From positions 434,001-498,000 of the forward strand of contig NZ_CP044065.1 in NCBI RefSeq assembly GCF_008693385.1: a stretch of DNA of 64,000 nucleotides, in the 5' to 3' direction. Position numbers and translations under genes: made by a program. The notes beneath the pieces were generated by a model. The model worked only from the letters and a program-made list of their open reading frames with translations. It was not told the origin of the DNA and did no database searches. This DNA comes from Cupriavidus pauculus. GTDB taxonomy: Bacteria; Pseudomonadota; Gammaproteobacteria; Burkholderiales; Burkholderiaceae. Position 1 is the first letter of the stretch. Each line of letters opens with the position of its first letter. Positions 18,207 through 26,901 of the stretch are shown piece by piece.

Positions 18207-18240
18207 CTGCTTGTCATGTCTCAGGAATAACGTGACGTTC

Positions 18241-19452
18241 ATGCATACGACCTCCTACACTCATCAGCCGCTTGCCGGCATCACGGGCCGCCGCGTGCTT
18301 GGCACCGGCGGCATTGGCCCCGCAACGCTCGGTATCGACGGCACGCGCCTCGCCGAGCAGCCCGCGCGCGGCGGTGCCTGCATCGATGCGGGCAACCTGC
18401 TCGTGCTGCCCGGCATCGTCGATATCCACGGCGATGCGTTCGAGCGCGCGGTGATGCCGCGGCCCGGTGTGAGCTTTCCGTACGCGAGCGCGCTGATCGA
18501 CGTCGATCGCCAGCTGCTCGCGCATGGCATCACGACCGAGTTCCACGGCGTCACGCTGTCGTGGGAGGGCGGACTGCGTGGAGAAGCCTATGCGCTGCGC
18601 ATGTTCGATGCGCTGGCGCAGCTGCGGCACGTGCTCGGTGCCTCGCACCGCGTGCATCTGCGCTTCGAGGCGTATCACCTGTCCGGCCTCGACACCGCCA
18701 TGTCGTGGATTGCCGATGGCCGCGTGGGCCTGCTCGCGATCAACGATCACCTGCCGACGACGGCGCGCCGCATGACGGACGAGCGCAAGATGGCCCAGTA
18801 CGCCGATCGCGCCGAGTGCGATGTGGAGACGTTCCGCGAGCGCCTGCGCACGGCCAGCCGCCATGCCCCCGACGTGCCCGCGGCGATGTCGCGCCTGATC
18901 GCCGCCGCGCGCGCGGCCGGCCTGCCCGTGGCCTCGCACGACGATCCCGATGTGGCCACGCGGCAGCACTACCATCAGCAGGGCTGCGCGATCGCCGAGT
19001 TCCCGCTGACCGTCGATGCCGCGCGCACGGCGCGCCAGCTTGGCAACGAGACCGTGTTCGGCGCGCCGAACGTCATGCGGGGGCAGAGCCATACCGGTGC
19101 CCCCAATGCGACGGAGATGGTCGGCGCGGGGCTGTGCACGGTGCTGGCCTCCGACTATTACTACCCGGCGCCGCTGCAGGCCGCGTTCAAGCTTGCGCAG
19201 CTTGGCGTCGTGGACCTCGCCGGCGCCTGGAACCTCGTGTCGCGCAATCCCGCGCGCGCGGGCGGCCTGAACGATCGTGGCGTGCTGCTGCCCGGCCTGC
19301 GTGCCGATGCGATCCTCGTCGATGACAGCCAGCCCGGCCTCCCGCGCGTGTGCGCCGCCATCGTCGGGGGCCAGCTGCGCCACGCGACGCTGCCGCTGCC
19401 GCTCGTGGAAGCAGGCGCGATCGCCGACGGTGCCGCCAGCCTCGCGGCCTGA
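18241..19452 (+). CDS. phnM: PhnM-family diphosphatase (second copy)
   Basis: A 403-residue amidohydrolase of the same family as the gene at 11201: LPGIVDIHGDAFERAVMPRP, PVASHDDPDVATRQH, EFPLTVDAARTARQ, FGAPNVMRGQSHTG and LASDYYYPAP keep the PhnM order. The sequence is clearly divergent from the first copy (for example HGDAFERAV against HCDAIEKEA), so this is an old paralogue. An in-frame GTG at 18232 has AGGAA at better spacing and could be the true start. It heads a unit with DUF1045 and phnN. It could be redundant or prefer another phosphonate. Confidence 0.88.
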   Translation: MHTTSYTHQPLAGITGRRVLGTGGIGPATLGIDGTRLAEQPARGGACIDAGNLLVLPGIVDIHGDAFERAVMPRPGVSFPYASALIDVDRQLLAHGITTEFHGVTLSWEGGLRGEAYALRMFDALAQLRHVLGASHRVHLRFEAYHLSGLDTAMSWIADGRVGLLAINDHLPTTARRMTDERKMAQYADRAECDVETFRERLRTASRHAPDVPAAMSRLIAAARAAGLPVASHDDPDVATRQHYHQQGCAIAEFPLTVDAARTARQLGNETVFGAPNVMRGQSHTGAPNATEMVGAGLCTVLASDYYYPAPLQAAFKLAQLGVVDLAGAWNLVSRNPARAGGLNDRGVLLPGLRADAILVDDSQPGLPRVCAAIVGGQLRHATLPLPLVEAGAIADGAASLAA

Positions 19453-19463
19453 GCGAGGGCGGT

Positions 19464-20183
19464 ATGCAGGCACATCGCTACGCGATCTATCTCGCGCCCG
19501 CGGAACCGTTTCGCACGATTGGCGCGCAGTGGCTCGGCCGTTGCCCCGATGCGGGTCGCGCAGGCCTGACGCCGGCGTTCGACGACCCGCGCCGCGCGGC
19601 ATGGGTGGAGGCGCCCGCGCATTACGGACTGCACGCCACGCTGAAGCCGCCATTCCGGCTCGCCGAAGGCACCGATGCCACGATGCTCGACGCCGCCGCG
19701 CGCGCGTTCGCGCACGGGCGCACCGCGTTCGACGCCTCGCTGGAACTGCACGCGCTGCGCGGCTTTATCGCATGGTGCCTCGGCGAGCATGGCGTTCAGC
19801 CCATGCATGCGCTGGCCGACGATGCGGTGCGCGCATTCGAGCGTTTTCGCGCGCCCGCCACCGAAGCGGAACTCGCGCGCCGCAATCCGGCACTGCTGAA
19901 CGACGCCCAGCGCGCGATGCTCGCGCAGTGGGGCTATCCCTATCTGTTCGAGACGTTCACGTTCCATATCACGCTGACCGGCATGGTGCCGGAAGCGGAG
20001 CAGCGCGATGCGATGGCGCTGCTCGAGCGCCTGACGGCACCGCTGCGCGGTGTGCCGCTGCATGTCGATGGCATTGCGATCTTCGTGCAGCCGAAGCGTG
20101 GCGACGACTTCATGATCGCGCGGCACTACGCGTTCGACGGCGCCGTGACGGATGGCGCGGGCGCCGCGTACATGGTGTCATGA
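19464..20183 (+). CDS. DUF1045 phosphonate-metabolism protein, 2H phosphoesterase fold
   Basis: A 239-residue protein of the family known only from phosphonate operons (DUF1045). It carries two H-x-T motifs of the 2H phosphoesterase superfamily: His57-Ala-Thr59 (YGLHATLKPPF) and His168-Ile-Thr170 (FTFHITLTG). Such enzymes act on cyclic or linear phosphodiesters, so the likely substrate is the 5-phosphoribosyl 1,2-cyclic phosphate made by PhnJ. That would make it a functional replacement for PhnP, which is not in this window. ATG 19464 follows the phnM stop by 11 bases, and the stop overlaps phnN by 4. Confidence 0.87.
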   Translation: MQAHRYAIYLAPAEPFRTIGAQWLGRCPDAGRAGLTPAFDDPRRAAWVEAPAHYGLHATLKPPFRLAEGTDATMLDAAARAFAHGRTAFDASLELHALRGFIAWCLGEHGVQPMHALADDAVRAFERFRAPATEAELARRNPALLNDAQRAMLAQWGYPYLFETFTFHITLTGMVPEAEQRDAMALLERLTAPLRGVPLHVDGIAIFVQPKRGDDFMIARHYAFDGAVTDGAGAAYMVS

Positions 20184-20773
20184 CGGGTGCCGTCCGGCAG
20201 GTCGCCGCACCCATGCACGGTCCGAGCCGGGGCAGTGGGCTGTTCTACGTCATGGGCCCGTCGGGCAGCGGCAAGGACTCGCTGCTGCGCGCGCTGCGCG
20301 AGCGGCTCGGCCACGACGACCGTATCGTGATCGCGCATCGCTATATCACGCGCGAGGCCGATGCCAACGAGGCATCGGTCGCGCTGTCGCCCGAGGAGTT
20401 TCATCGCCGCGAGGCGCTCGGTTGCATGGCGCTGCATTGGCATAGCCATGGCCTGCACTACGGCATCGGCATCGAGATCGAGACATGGCTCGCGCAGGGC
20501 CTGCGTGTCGTCGTCAATGGTTCGCGCGAATATCTGCGCCATGCGGTGGCGCGCTATCCGGCGTTGTGCGCGGTGCATGTGCGCGTGCGGCCCGAGGTGC
20601 TGGGCAAGCGGCTGCGCCAGCGCGGCCGCGAGTCCGAGGATGCGATCGCGGCGCGCCTGGCGCGCGCGACGCAGCCGTTCGATGTGCCGGCGGAGTGCTG
20701 GCTCGTCGAGCTCGACAACAGTGGCAATCTCGACGACGCTGTCGAGCGGCTGGCGACGATCGTCGCCAGCTGA
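20180..20773 (+). CDS. phnN: Ribose 1,5-bisphosphate phosphokinase
   Basis: PhnN phosphorylates ribose 1,5-bisphosphate to PRPP, returning the sugar released from phosphonate breakdown to nucleotide synthesis. The 197-residue kinase resembles guanylate kinase: Walker A GPSGSGKDS (about 27-35), HRYITREADANE and a C-terminal ATQPFDVPAECWLVELDNSG. ATG 20180 overlaps the DUF1045 stop (ATGA). The 14-base gap to the convergent HD gene marks the end of the unit. Confidence 0.94.
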   Translation: MTGAVRQVAAPMHGPSRGSGLFYVMGPSGSGKDSLLRALRERLGHDDRIVIAHRYITREADANEASVALSPEEFHRREALGCMALHWHSHGLHYGIGIEIETWLAQGLRVVVNGSREYLRHAVARYPALCAVHVRVRPEVLGKRLRQRGRESEDAIAARLARATQPFDVPAECWLVELDNSGNLDDAVERLATIVAS

Positions 20774-20787
20774 CTTCTCCCGACGCG

Positions 20788-21324
20788 TCAGGCCGAAGCG
20801 CGCACGCAGCGCGCGGCCATCTCCATGTAGTGCGACAACGGCGGCGTCCGCTGGTCCACGATCTTCGCGAGATCGTCGTAGCGGCGCAGGCGCACCGCGG
20901 CTAGTGCATGCGGCTGCCGCGCGAACGCGTCGGCCTGCGCCGCGTCGAACGGCCCGCCCTGCAGCACCAGGCTGTGCACCGACGCCGGCGACAGCGTGTC
21001 GTGATACCCGGCATCGCGCGCGCACAGATAGCGCTTGGCGGCCACATGCAGGCGCACGGGCTCCGTCACGGCGTCGTCGAACAGTTCGGCGAGCGCGCCC
21101 GCCGCGGCTTCCTGATGGCGCATATCGGTGGTCGAGCTCTCGGCGAGCATCAGGTGGCCCACGTCGTGCAGCAGCGCGGCGACGATCAGCGCCTCGGGCT
21201 CGCCGGCCTGCTCGGCCAGCTGCGCGCATTGCAGCGCATGCGCGGTCTGGCTGATGGCCTCGTCGCCGTAGTAGTTGGTGCCGTGATTGGCGAACAGCGT
21301 TTCGATCTGGTCGAGTGTCAGCAT
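20788..21324 (-). CDS. PhnZ-like HD-domain protein, probable phosphonate diiron oxygenase
   Basis: A 178-residue HD protein of the type found in phosphonate degradation operons. Spacing matches PhnZ as I recall it: lid pair Tyr19-x-x-Glu22, metal ligands His29, His53-Asp54 (LLHDVGH), His70, His93 and Asp150, and substrate Lys97. PhnZ and TmpB use O2 and a mixed-valence diiron centre to cleave alpha-hydroxyphosphonates. It is the last gene after phnC-D-E (34 bases after phnE), so its substrate may enter by that importer. No PhnY hydroxylase is in the window. The substrate is unknown. Confidence 0.85.
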   Translation of the reverse strand: MLTLDQIETLFANHGTNYYGDEAISQTAHALQCAQLAEQAGEPEALIVAALLHDVGHLMLAESSTTDMRHQEAAAGALAELFDDAVTEPVRLHVAAKRYLCARDAGYHDTLSPASVHSLVLQGGPFDAAQADAFARQPHALAAVRLRRYDDLAKIVDQRTPPLSHYMEMAARCVRASA

Positions 21325-21358
21325 GGGGACGTTGGTTCTTGTTGCGCGATGGCGTGGG

Positions 21359-22159
21359 TTACACGAGCACCTTGCGGATCTGCGCGGACAGCATGTCGAT
21401 GGCGGTCACGAACAGCACGATGATGATCATCACCGCGCAGGTCTGCCCGTACTGGAAGCTGCGGATGATTTCCCACAGCACGGTGCCGATGCCGCCGGCA
21501 CCGACGATGCCGACGACCGAGGCCGAGCGCACGTTGGATTCGAAGCGATAGAGCGCGAACGAGAGCCACAGCGGCAGCACCTGCGGAATCACGCCGTAGA
21601 CGATCTCTTCGATCGGGCCGGCGCCGGTGGCGCGCACGCCTTCCACGGGGCGCGGATCGATGGCCTCGACGGCCTCGGCGAACAGCTTGGCCAGCACACC
21701 GGTCGTATGGACCCAGATGGCCAGCACGCCCGCGAACGGGCCGAGGCCCACCGCGACGATGAACAGCATCGCGAAGACCATCTCGTTGATCGCGCGGCAC
21801 GCATCCATCAGGCGACGCGCCGGCTGGTAAATCCACGGCGGCACGATATTGGCCGCGCACAGCAGGCCCAGCGGCACCGCCAGCACGACGGCGAGCGCGG
21901 TACCCCAGACGGCGATCTGCACCGTGACGAACATCTCGTCGAGGTAGTGGCGCCAATCGCGGAAGTCCGGCGGGAAGAAGTCGGCGGCGAATTTCGCCAT
22001 GTTGCCGGAGTCGTTCAGCAGGTCGAGCGGACGCATGTCCGCGCCATTCCACGATACGACGAGCGTCGCCAGCAGGATGGCCCAGATCAGCATCACGGCG
22101 AGCGACGTGCGCGGCGGGCGGGCCGTCGGGGGATTGGTGGGCGTGGCGGTCAGGGACAT
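21359..22159 (-). CDS. phnE: Phosphonate ABC transporter permease
   Basis: Inner-membrane permease of 266 residues. After a Pro/Thr-rich N-terminus comes a first helix ([18 protein letters not shown]), then the transport domain with several helices. The coupling loop (about [20 protein letters not shown]) and the ending [19 protein letters not shown] are characteristic of PhnE. ATG 22159 is used; the open frame extends far upstream only through antisense of phnD. Works with PhnC and PhnD. Confidence 0.95.
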   Translation of the reverse strand: MSLTATPTNPPTARPPRTSLAVMLIWAILLATLVVSWNGADMRPLDLLNDSGNMAKFAADFFPPDFRDWRHYLDEMFVTVQIAVWGTALAVVLAVPLGLLCAANIVPPWIYQPARRLMDACRAINEMVFAMLFIVAVGLGPFAGVLAIWVHTTGVLAKLFAEAVEAIDPRPVEGVRATGAGPIEEIVYGVIPQVLPLWLSFALYRFESNVRSASVVGIVGAGGIGTVLWEIIRSFQYGQTCAVMIIIVLFVTAIDMLSAQIRKVLV

Positions 22160-22235
22160 GGCGGGAGTAGGGGGATTCGGGTGAATCAGCGCACATCGGG
22201 CGCGGCGCAACGCGGCGCCACGCCCGATGGCGGCG

Positions 22236-23237
22236 TTACTGCGCGCTGGCGGCGAGCTTGTCGAGCTCGGCCAGGCGGCGGGAGACGTCGGCCAGCTGCT
22301 TGTCCTTGTCGGCGGCGGCGAGCGAGCCATCCTGCTCGATCCTGGCCTTTTCCTTGGCCAGGTCGAGCTGGCGAATCGGCACCAGCTGGGCGTCGGTGGA
22401 AGGACGGAAGCCCTGATACGTCAGCGTGGCAAGCAGCTGCTTCTCGCGCGCGGCGTCGGGACCCTTGCCGTAGTTCACGAAGAACGACTTGATCTTGGCC
22501 TTGGTATCGGCCGGCAGATCCTTGCGGTAGACCAGCGGATCCGCCGGGATCAGCGGCGACTTCCACAGCACGCGCACCTGGTCGAGCGCGTTCTTGCCGG
22601 TGCTGATGCGATAGCGCTCGATCGCCTCGGTGTTGGCGATCGCCACGTCCACCTGCTTGTTCATCACCGACAGCAGATTGGTTTCATGGTTGGCGATGCG
22701 CACGGCCTTGAACAGCGTCTTCGGCTCGACCTTGTTGGCGGCCCACAGGTAGTAGCCCGGCACCGCGGTGCCCGAGGTCGAGTTCGGATCGCCGGCGCCA
22801 TACGACAGGTCCTTGCCGCGGCGGATCACGTCCTCGACGGACTTCAGCTCGCTGTCCTTGTTCACGAGCAGCACCGACCAGTAGCCCGGATTGCCGTCCT
22901 TGTCGATCACGGACGCGAACACTTCACCGTTGGCGCGGTCCACCGCTTCGATGGCGGCCTTGTTGCCGAACCAGGCCACCTGCACCTTGTTGAAGCGCAT
23001 GCCTTCGATGATGCCGGCATAGTCCGATGCGAAGAACGGCTTGACCTGCACGCCGAGCGCCTTGCTCAGGTCGTCGATCACGGGCTGCCAGGCATTCTTG
23101 AGGTTCGACGACGACTCCGTCGAGATAAAGCCGATGTTCAGGACCTTGGCGTCCTGTGCCAGCGCGGGCGTGGCAACGGTGCCAGCCATCACGACGGTCA
23201 CGGCCGCGGCCGCGGCGAAGAAGGTTCTGCGAAGCAT
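22236..23237 (-). CDS. phnD: Phosphonate ABC transporter substrate-binding protein
   Basis: Periplasmic binding protein, 333 residues, with a signal peptide cleaved after about residue 27 (ATPALA before QDAK). It shows [39 protein letters not shown] and [16 protein letters not shown] sequence ([20 protein letters not shown]), the phosphonate-contact region of PhnD. The C-terminus has a coiled, charged tail ([22 protein letters not shown]). Ligand range cannot be told. Confidence 0.95.
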   Translation of the reverse strand: MLRRTFFAAAAAVTVVMAGTVATPALAQDAKVLNIGFISTESSSNLKNAWQPVIDDLSKALGVQVKPFFASDYAGIIEGMRFNKVQVAWFGNKAAIEAVDRANGEVFASVIDKDGNPGYWSVLLVNKDSELKSVEDVIRRGKDLSYGAGDPNSTSGTAVPGYYLWAANKVEPKTLFKAVRIANHETNLLSVMNKQVDVAIANTEAIERYRISTGKNALDQVRVLWKSPLIPADPLVYRKDLPADTKAKIKSFFVNYGKGPDAAREKQLLATLTYQGFRPSTDAQLVPIRQLDLAKEKARIEQDGSLAAADKDKQLADVSRRLAELDKLAASAQ

Positions 23238-23305
23238 GGGTGACTCCGGTGTGAAAACGTTGGGGTAAAAGCGCAGGAAAAGAAGCTGGTTCAGGCGGCC
23301 ATCGA

Positions 23306-24154
23306 TCAGACGGCCATCACAGTGGCGGGCACGCGTTCGTCGGCGCCGGCCTTGCCGTCATGGGCACCGTGGTGCGTGTCGTGCAGCAGCTCGTCGGCTT
23401 CCGTGCCGTAGAGATCGCGCAGCATCGACGCGGTCAGCGCGGCGGAAGGGCCGTCGTAGACCACCTTGCCCTGGCGCAGCGCCACCACGCGGGGGCAGTA
23501 GCGCATGGCCACGTCCACCTGATGCAGCGAAACGACCACGGCCACCTTGCGCGTGCGGTTGATCTGCGAGAGCAGCGTCATTACACGGCGCGAGGACTCG
23601 GGATCGAGCGAGGCGATGGGCTCGTCGGCCAGGATCACGTTGGCGTTCTGCACGAGCGTGCGGGCAATGGCGGCGCGCTGCTGCTGTCCGCCCGACAGCG
23701 TCGATGCCCGCTGAAACGCATAGTCGTCTATACCAACCTGAGCAAGGGCGTCGAGGCCGGCCTGCACTTCCGCGGCACGGAAAATGCGCAGGAGGCTGCG
23801 CCACTTCGGCACACGCGTGAGCATGCCGACGAGCACATTCGTCAGCACGGGCAGACGGCCCACCAGATTGAATTGCTGGAATACGAAGCCGATTTCGGCG
23901 CGCACGCTGCGCACATTGCGCGCCAGGCGGCCATTGCGCTGCACGATGCGGCCATTGACGAGAATCTCGCCCGCGCCGGCATCGCCCGTGATGAATCCGG
24001 CCACGTGCCGCAGCAGCGTTGACTTGCCGGACCCCGAAGCGCCAAGCAGCGCCACCATTTCGCCGGGCGCAACCTGCAGCGTGACGTCGTCGAGCGCCTT
24101 GCGGTCGGCCCGGAAAGTTTTCGAGAGTCCGCGGACCTCGATGGCATGCGTCAT
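23306..24154 (-). CDS. phnC: Phosphonate ABC transporter ATP-binding protein
   Basis: Importer ATPase of 282 residues: Walker [11 protein letters not shown]-loop [20 protein letters not shown] (PhnC-typical), signature [15 protein letters not shown], Walker [13 protein letters not shown]. The C-terminus has a His/Asp-rich tail ([15 protein letters not shown]) of unknown role. ATG 24154 is fixed by AGGAGTGG directly upstream. It is the first gene of phnC-D-E-HD and is preceded by a Pho box. Confidence 0.96.
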   Translation of the reverse strand: MTHAIEVRGLSKTFRADRKALDDVTLQVAPGEMVALLGASGSGKSTLLRHVAGFITGDAGAGEILVNGRIVQRNGRLARNVRSVRAEIGFVFQQFNLVGRLPVLTNVLVGMLTRVPKWRSLLRIFRAAEVQAGLDALAQVGIDDYAFQRASTLSGGQQQRAAIARTLVQNANVILADEPIASLDPESSRRVMTLLSQINRTRKVAVVVSLHQVDVAMRYCPRVVALRQGKVVYDGPSAALTASMLRDLYGTEADELLHDTHHGAHDGKAGADERVPATVMAV

Positions 24155-24182
24155 GTCCACTCCTCGTTGAATGACACGGCGC

Positions 24183-24188
24183 ATTCTG
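24183..24188 (-). promoter_or_regulatory. -10 box of phnC promoter
   Basis: CAGAAT on the minus strand, 4 of 6 matches to TATAAT, exactly 10 bases after the Pho box and 29 bases before the phnC ATG. No -35 box is seen, as expected where PhoB replaces it. Confidence 0.5.
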
Positions 24189-24198
24189 GAGGGAGCGG

Positions 24199-24216
24199 AT
24201 GACAGAACGATGACGG
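24199..24216 (-). promoter_or_regulatory. Pho box upstream of phnC
   Basis: On the minus strand CCGTCAT-CGTT-CTGTCAT: two 7-base repeats at the 11-base period bound by PhoB (consensus CTGTCAT twice with 4 bases between); 6/7 and 7/7 matches. It begins one base after the rng stop codon. Ten bases downstream lies CAGAAT (24188-24183), a -10-like box at the position expected for a PhoB-dependent promoter without a -35. This predicts induction of phnC-D-E-HD in phosphate starvation. Confidence 0.8.
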
Positions 24217-25680
24217 CTACATCAGGATGATGTCGTACTGTTCCTGATGAAACGTCGACTCCACTTGCAGGGAGATGGGCTTGCCGATGAAATCGCCGAG
24301 CATCGCCAGATGCTGGCTTTCTTCCTCGAGGAAGAGGTCGATGACTTCCTGCGACGCGAGGATGCGGAACTCGCGGGGGTTGAACTGGCGGGACTCGCGC
24401 ATGATCTCGCGCAGGATGTCGTAGCAGACCGTGCGCGGCGTCTTGACCTGCCCCTTGCCGGTGCAAACCGGGCATTGCTCGCACAGCACGTGCGCGAGCG
24501 ATTCGCGCGTGCGCTTGCGCGTCATCTCGACGAGGCCGAGCTGCGAGAAGTTGTTGACCGTGATGCGCGTACGGTCGCGCGAGAGCGCCTTCTTCAGTTC
24601 GGAGAGCACCTGCTCGCGATGCTCGGCGTTCTCCATATCGATGAAGTCGATGATGATGATGCCGCCGAGATTGCGCAGGCGCAGCTGCCGCGCGATCGTG
24701 TGCGCGGCTTCGAGGTTCGTCTTGAAGATCGTGTCGTCGAAATTGCGCGCGCCGACGTAGCCGCCCGTGTTGACGTCGATCGTCGTCATCGCCTCGGTCT
24801 GGTCGATCATCAGGTAGCCGCCGGACTTCAGGTCCACGCGCCGCGACAGCGCGCGCTCGATTTCGGCGTCGATATTGAACAGATCGAAGATCGGCCGTTC
24901 GCCCGTGTAGTGCGACAGGCGGGGCAGCACGGCAGGGGTGTACTCCTGCGCGAACTCGACGAGCTTGAGGTAGTTTTCGCGCGAGTCCACCTGAATCGAG
25001 CCCGTGGCCTCGCTGATGAAATCGCGCAGCACGCGCTGCGCGAGATTCAGATCCTGATAAAGCAGACTCGGCGCCGGCAGCGTCGTGGCGTTGAGCTTGA
25101 TCGCCGACCAGATCTTGCGCAGGTACGCGATATCGTTGCCGAGCTCGTCGTTGCTGGCTTCCTCCGCGATCGTGCGGACGATAAAGCCGCCACGCTCGTC
25201 GGTAGGGACCAGGCCCTGCACGCGCGCGCGCAGCGCCTCGCGATCGACCTCGCCCTCGATGCGCTGGGAGATACCGATATGCGGGTCCTGCGGCAGATAC
25301 ACGAGTGTGCGGCCCGCGATGCTGACCTGCGTGGACAGCCGCGCGCCCTTGGTGCCGATGGGGTCCTTGATGACCTGCACCATCAACGCCTGGCCTTCGT
25401 ACAGTGTCTTCTCGATCGCGAGCTGCACGCCGTTCTTGTTGTCGGGGTCGCGCGGGTGCCAGATATCGGCCACGTGCAGGAACGCCGCGCGTTCCAGTCC
25501 GATATCGATGAAGGCCGACTGCATGCCAGGCAGCACGCGCACGACCTTGCCCAGATAGATGTTGCCGACGAGCCCGCGCGTGAGCGTGCGTTCGACGTGC
25601 AGTTCCTGGACGGCGGCTTGCTGCACGATGGCGACGCGGGTTTCCTGCGGTGTGATGTTGACTAGGATGTCTTCAGTCAT
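24217..25680 (-). CDS. rng: Ribonuclease G
   Basis: RNase G, 487 residues, processes the 5' end of 16S rRNA and degrades some mRNAs. The N-terminal S1 domain (about 35-120) shows [25 protein letters not shown]. The RNase E/G catalytic region has [10 protein letters not shown] and IIIIDFIDM, and the zinc-link is [11 protein letters not shown]. It lacks the long C-terminal scaffold of RNase E. The ATG at 25680 ([15 protein letters not shown]) is the family start. Downstream of maf on the same strand, with a short repeat between. Confidence 0.96.
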   Translation of the reverse strand: MTEDILVNITPQETRVAIVQQAAVQELHVERTLTRGLVGNIYLGKVVRVLPGMQSAFIDIGLERAAFLHVADIWHPRDPDNKNGVQLAIEKTLYEGQALMVQVIKDPIGTKGARLSTQVSIAGRTLVYLPQDPHIGISQRIEGEVDREALRARVQGLVPTDERGGFIVRTIAEEASNDELGNDIAYLRKIWSAIKLNATTLPAPSLLYQDLNLAQRVLRDFISEATGSIQVDSRENYLKLVEFAQEYTPAVLPRLSHYTGERPIFDLFNIDAEIERALSRRVDLKSGGYLMIDQTEAMTTIDVNTGGYVGARNFDDTIFKTNLEAAHTIARQLRLRNLGGIIIIDFIDMENAEHREQVLSELKKALSRDRTRITVNNFSQLGLVEMTRKRTRESLAHVLCEQCPVCTGKGQVKTPRTVCYDILREIMRESRQFNPREFRILASQEVIDLFLEEESQHLAMLGDFIGKPISLQVESTFHQEQYDIILM

Positions 25681-25696
25681 GGCGATGGGAAACGTG

Positions 25697-25737
25697 TCAG
25701 AACCGCAAGTCTCAGACCGCAAGTCTCAGAACCGCAA
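25697..25737. repeat. Three-copy short tandem repeat between maf and rng
   Basis: Three imperfect copies of TCTCAGAACCGCAAG (13-14 bases each). The last copy lies in the maf stop region, so the maf C-terminus (GLRF) is part of the repeat, and the first ends 17 bases before the rng ATG. Length change here could alter spacing between the two genes. Confidence 0.75.
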
Positions 25738-26346
25738 TCCTGCCTCGCGCAACAGCGCGGCCGTCTCGAACAGGGGCAGGCCCATGATACCCGAATAGCT
25801 CCCCGAGATACGTTCGATGAACTCGGCGGCGCGGCCCTGGATGCCATATGCGCCGGCCTTGCCGAGCGGTTCGCGGCTCGCCACGTAGCGCTCGATCTCG
25901 TCGGCGCCGAGCTTGCGGAAAGTGACGTCGGAGATCGACAGCGCATGGCGCGTGCCGGCCACCGATACCACCGATACCGCGGTCAGCACGCGGTGGGTGG
26001 TGCCCGAGAGCGCGGCGAGCATCGCGGTCGCCTCGGCGGCGTCCGCGGGCTTGCCGAGAATGTCGCCGCCGCGGCAGACCGTGGTGTCCGAAGTCAGGAT
26101 CGGCCGCGCGGGCAGGCCCCGGCGCTGACGGCGCTGCAACGCGGCCTCGGCCTTGAGCGCGCACACGCGCTGGACATAGGCGTCGGGCGACTCGCCAGGC
26201 AGCACGGCCTCGAGCGCCTCGGCATCTTCGGCCGCATCGGCCAGCAACAGTTCATAGCGCACGCCCAGTTGCGTCAGCAGTTCGCGGCGGCGCGGGCTTT
26301 GGGAGGCGAGGTAGAGAATGTCGTAGAGGGACAGGTCGATGGGCAT
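25726..26346 (-). CDS. maf: Maf-family nucleoside triphosphate pyrophosphatase
   Basis: A 206-residue house-cleaning pyrophosphatase that hydrolyses dTTP/UTP and modified nucleotides. It starts [24 protein letters not shown] and has the catalytic SDTTV motif ([16 protein letters not shown], about 95) and [21 protein letters not shown], the Maf signature in the C-terminal half. ATG 26346 is chosen over 26379 by alignment to the family N-terminus. It lies between rlmH and rng on the same strand. Confidence 0.93.
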   Translation of the reverse strand: MPIDLSLYDILYLASQSPRRRELLTQLGVRYELLLADAAEDAEALEAVLPGESPDAYVQRVCALKAEAALQRRQRRGLPARPILTSDTTVCRGGDILGKPADAAEATAMLAALSGTTHRVLTAVSVVSVAGTRHALSISDVTFRKLGADEIERYVASREPLGKAGAYGIQGRAAEFIERISGSYSGIMGLPLFETAALLREAGLRF

Positions 26347-26385
26347 GGGAAGAGGCCTGGCACCATGCCGGTCGGGCACGGCGCC

Positions 26386-26862
26386 TCAAACGCGATGATA
26401 GGGGTGGTTCTGCGTGACGGACCACGCGCGATACAGCTGCTCGGCCAGCAGCACGCGCACCATGCCGTGCGGCAGCGTCAGGCTCGACAGGCGGATGAGC
26501 GTGCTGGCGCGCGCCTTCAGCGCCGGATCGAGCCCATCGGCACCGCCGATCAGGAAGGCGACGTCGCCGCCCTCGCGCTGCCAGCCGGTCAGTTGCTCGG
26601 CCAGCTTGACCGTGGTGAGGTCCTTGCCGCGTTCGTCGAGCGCGACGATGCGCGGGCGCGTCAGCGCGCCCAGCGCGGCCTCGATGCGGGCCGCCTCGCG
26701 CTGCATCACCGTGGCGGCGTTATTGCTCGAGGAACGCGCTTCCGGCTTGATCTCGCGCAGTTCGATACGCAGCTCGGGCGGCATCCGTTTGGCATATTCT
26801 GCAAAGCCCGATTCGATCCAGGCAGGCATCTTGTGGCCGACGGCCACGATCACGAGTTGCAT
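26386..26862 (-). CDS. rlmH: 23S rRNA pseudouridine-1915 N3-methyltransferase
   Basis: RlmH, 158 residues, methylates pseudouridine 1915 in helix 69 on assembled 70S ribosomes. It has the whole family pattern: [36 protein letters not shown] and the C-terminal [19 protein letters not shown] ending HPYHRV. It is the SPOUT knot that forms the SAM site. It follows rsfS by 39 bases, the common rsfS-rlmH pairing. Confidence 0.97.
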   Translation of the reverse strand: MQLVIVAVGHKMPAWIESGFAEYAKRMPPELRIELREIKPEARSSSNNAATVMQREAARIEAALGALTRPRIVALDERGKDLTTVKLAEQLTGWQREGGDVAFLIGGADGLDPALKARASTLIRLSSLTLPHGMVRVLLAEQLYRAWSVTQNHPYHRV

Positions 26863-26901
26863 GCGGAAGTCGCCCGATCGTTACGGATGCCGCCTGTTCG
26901 G

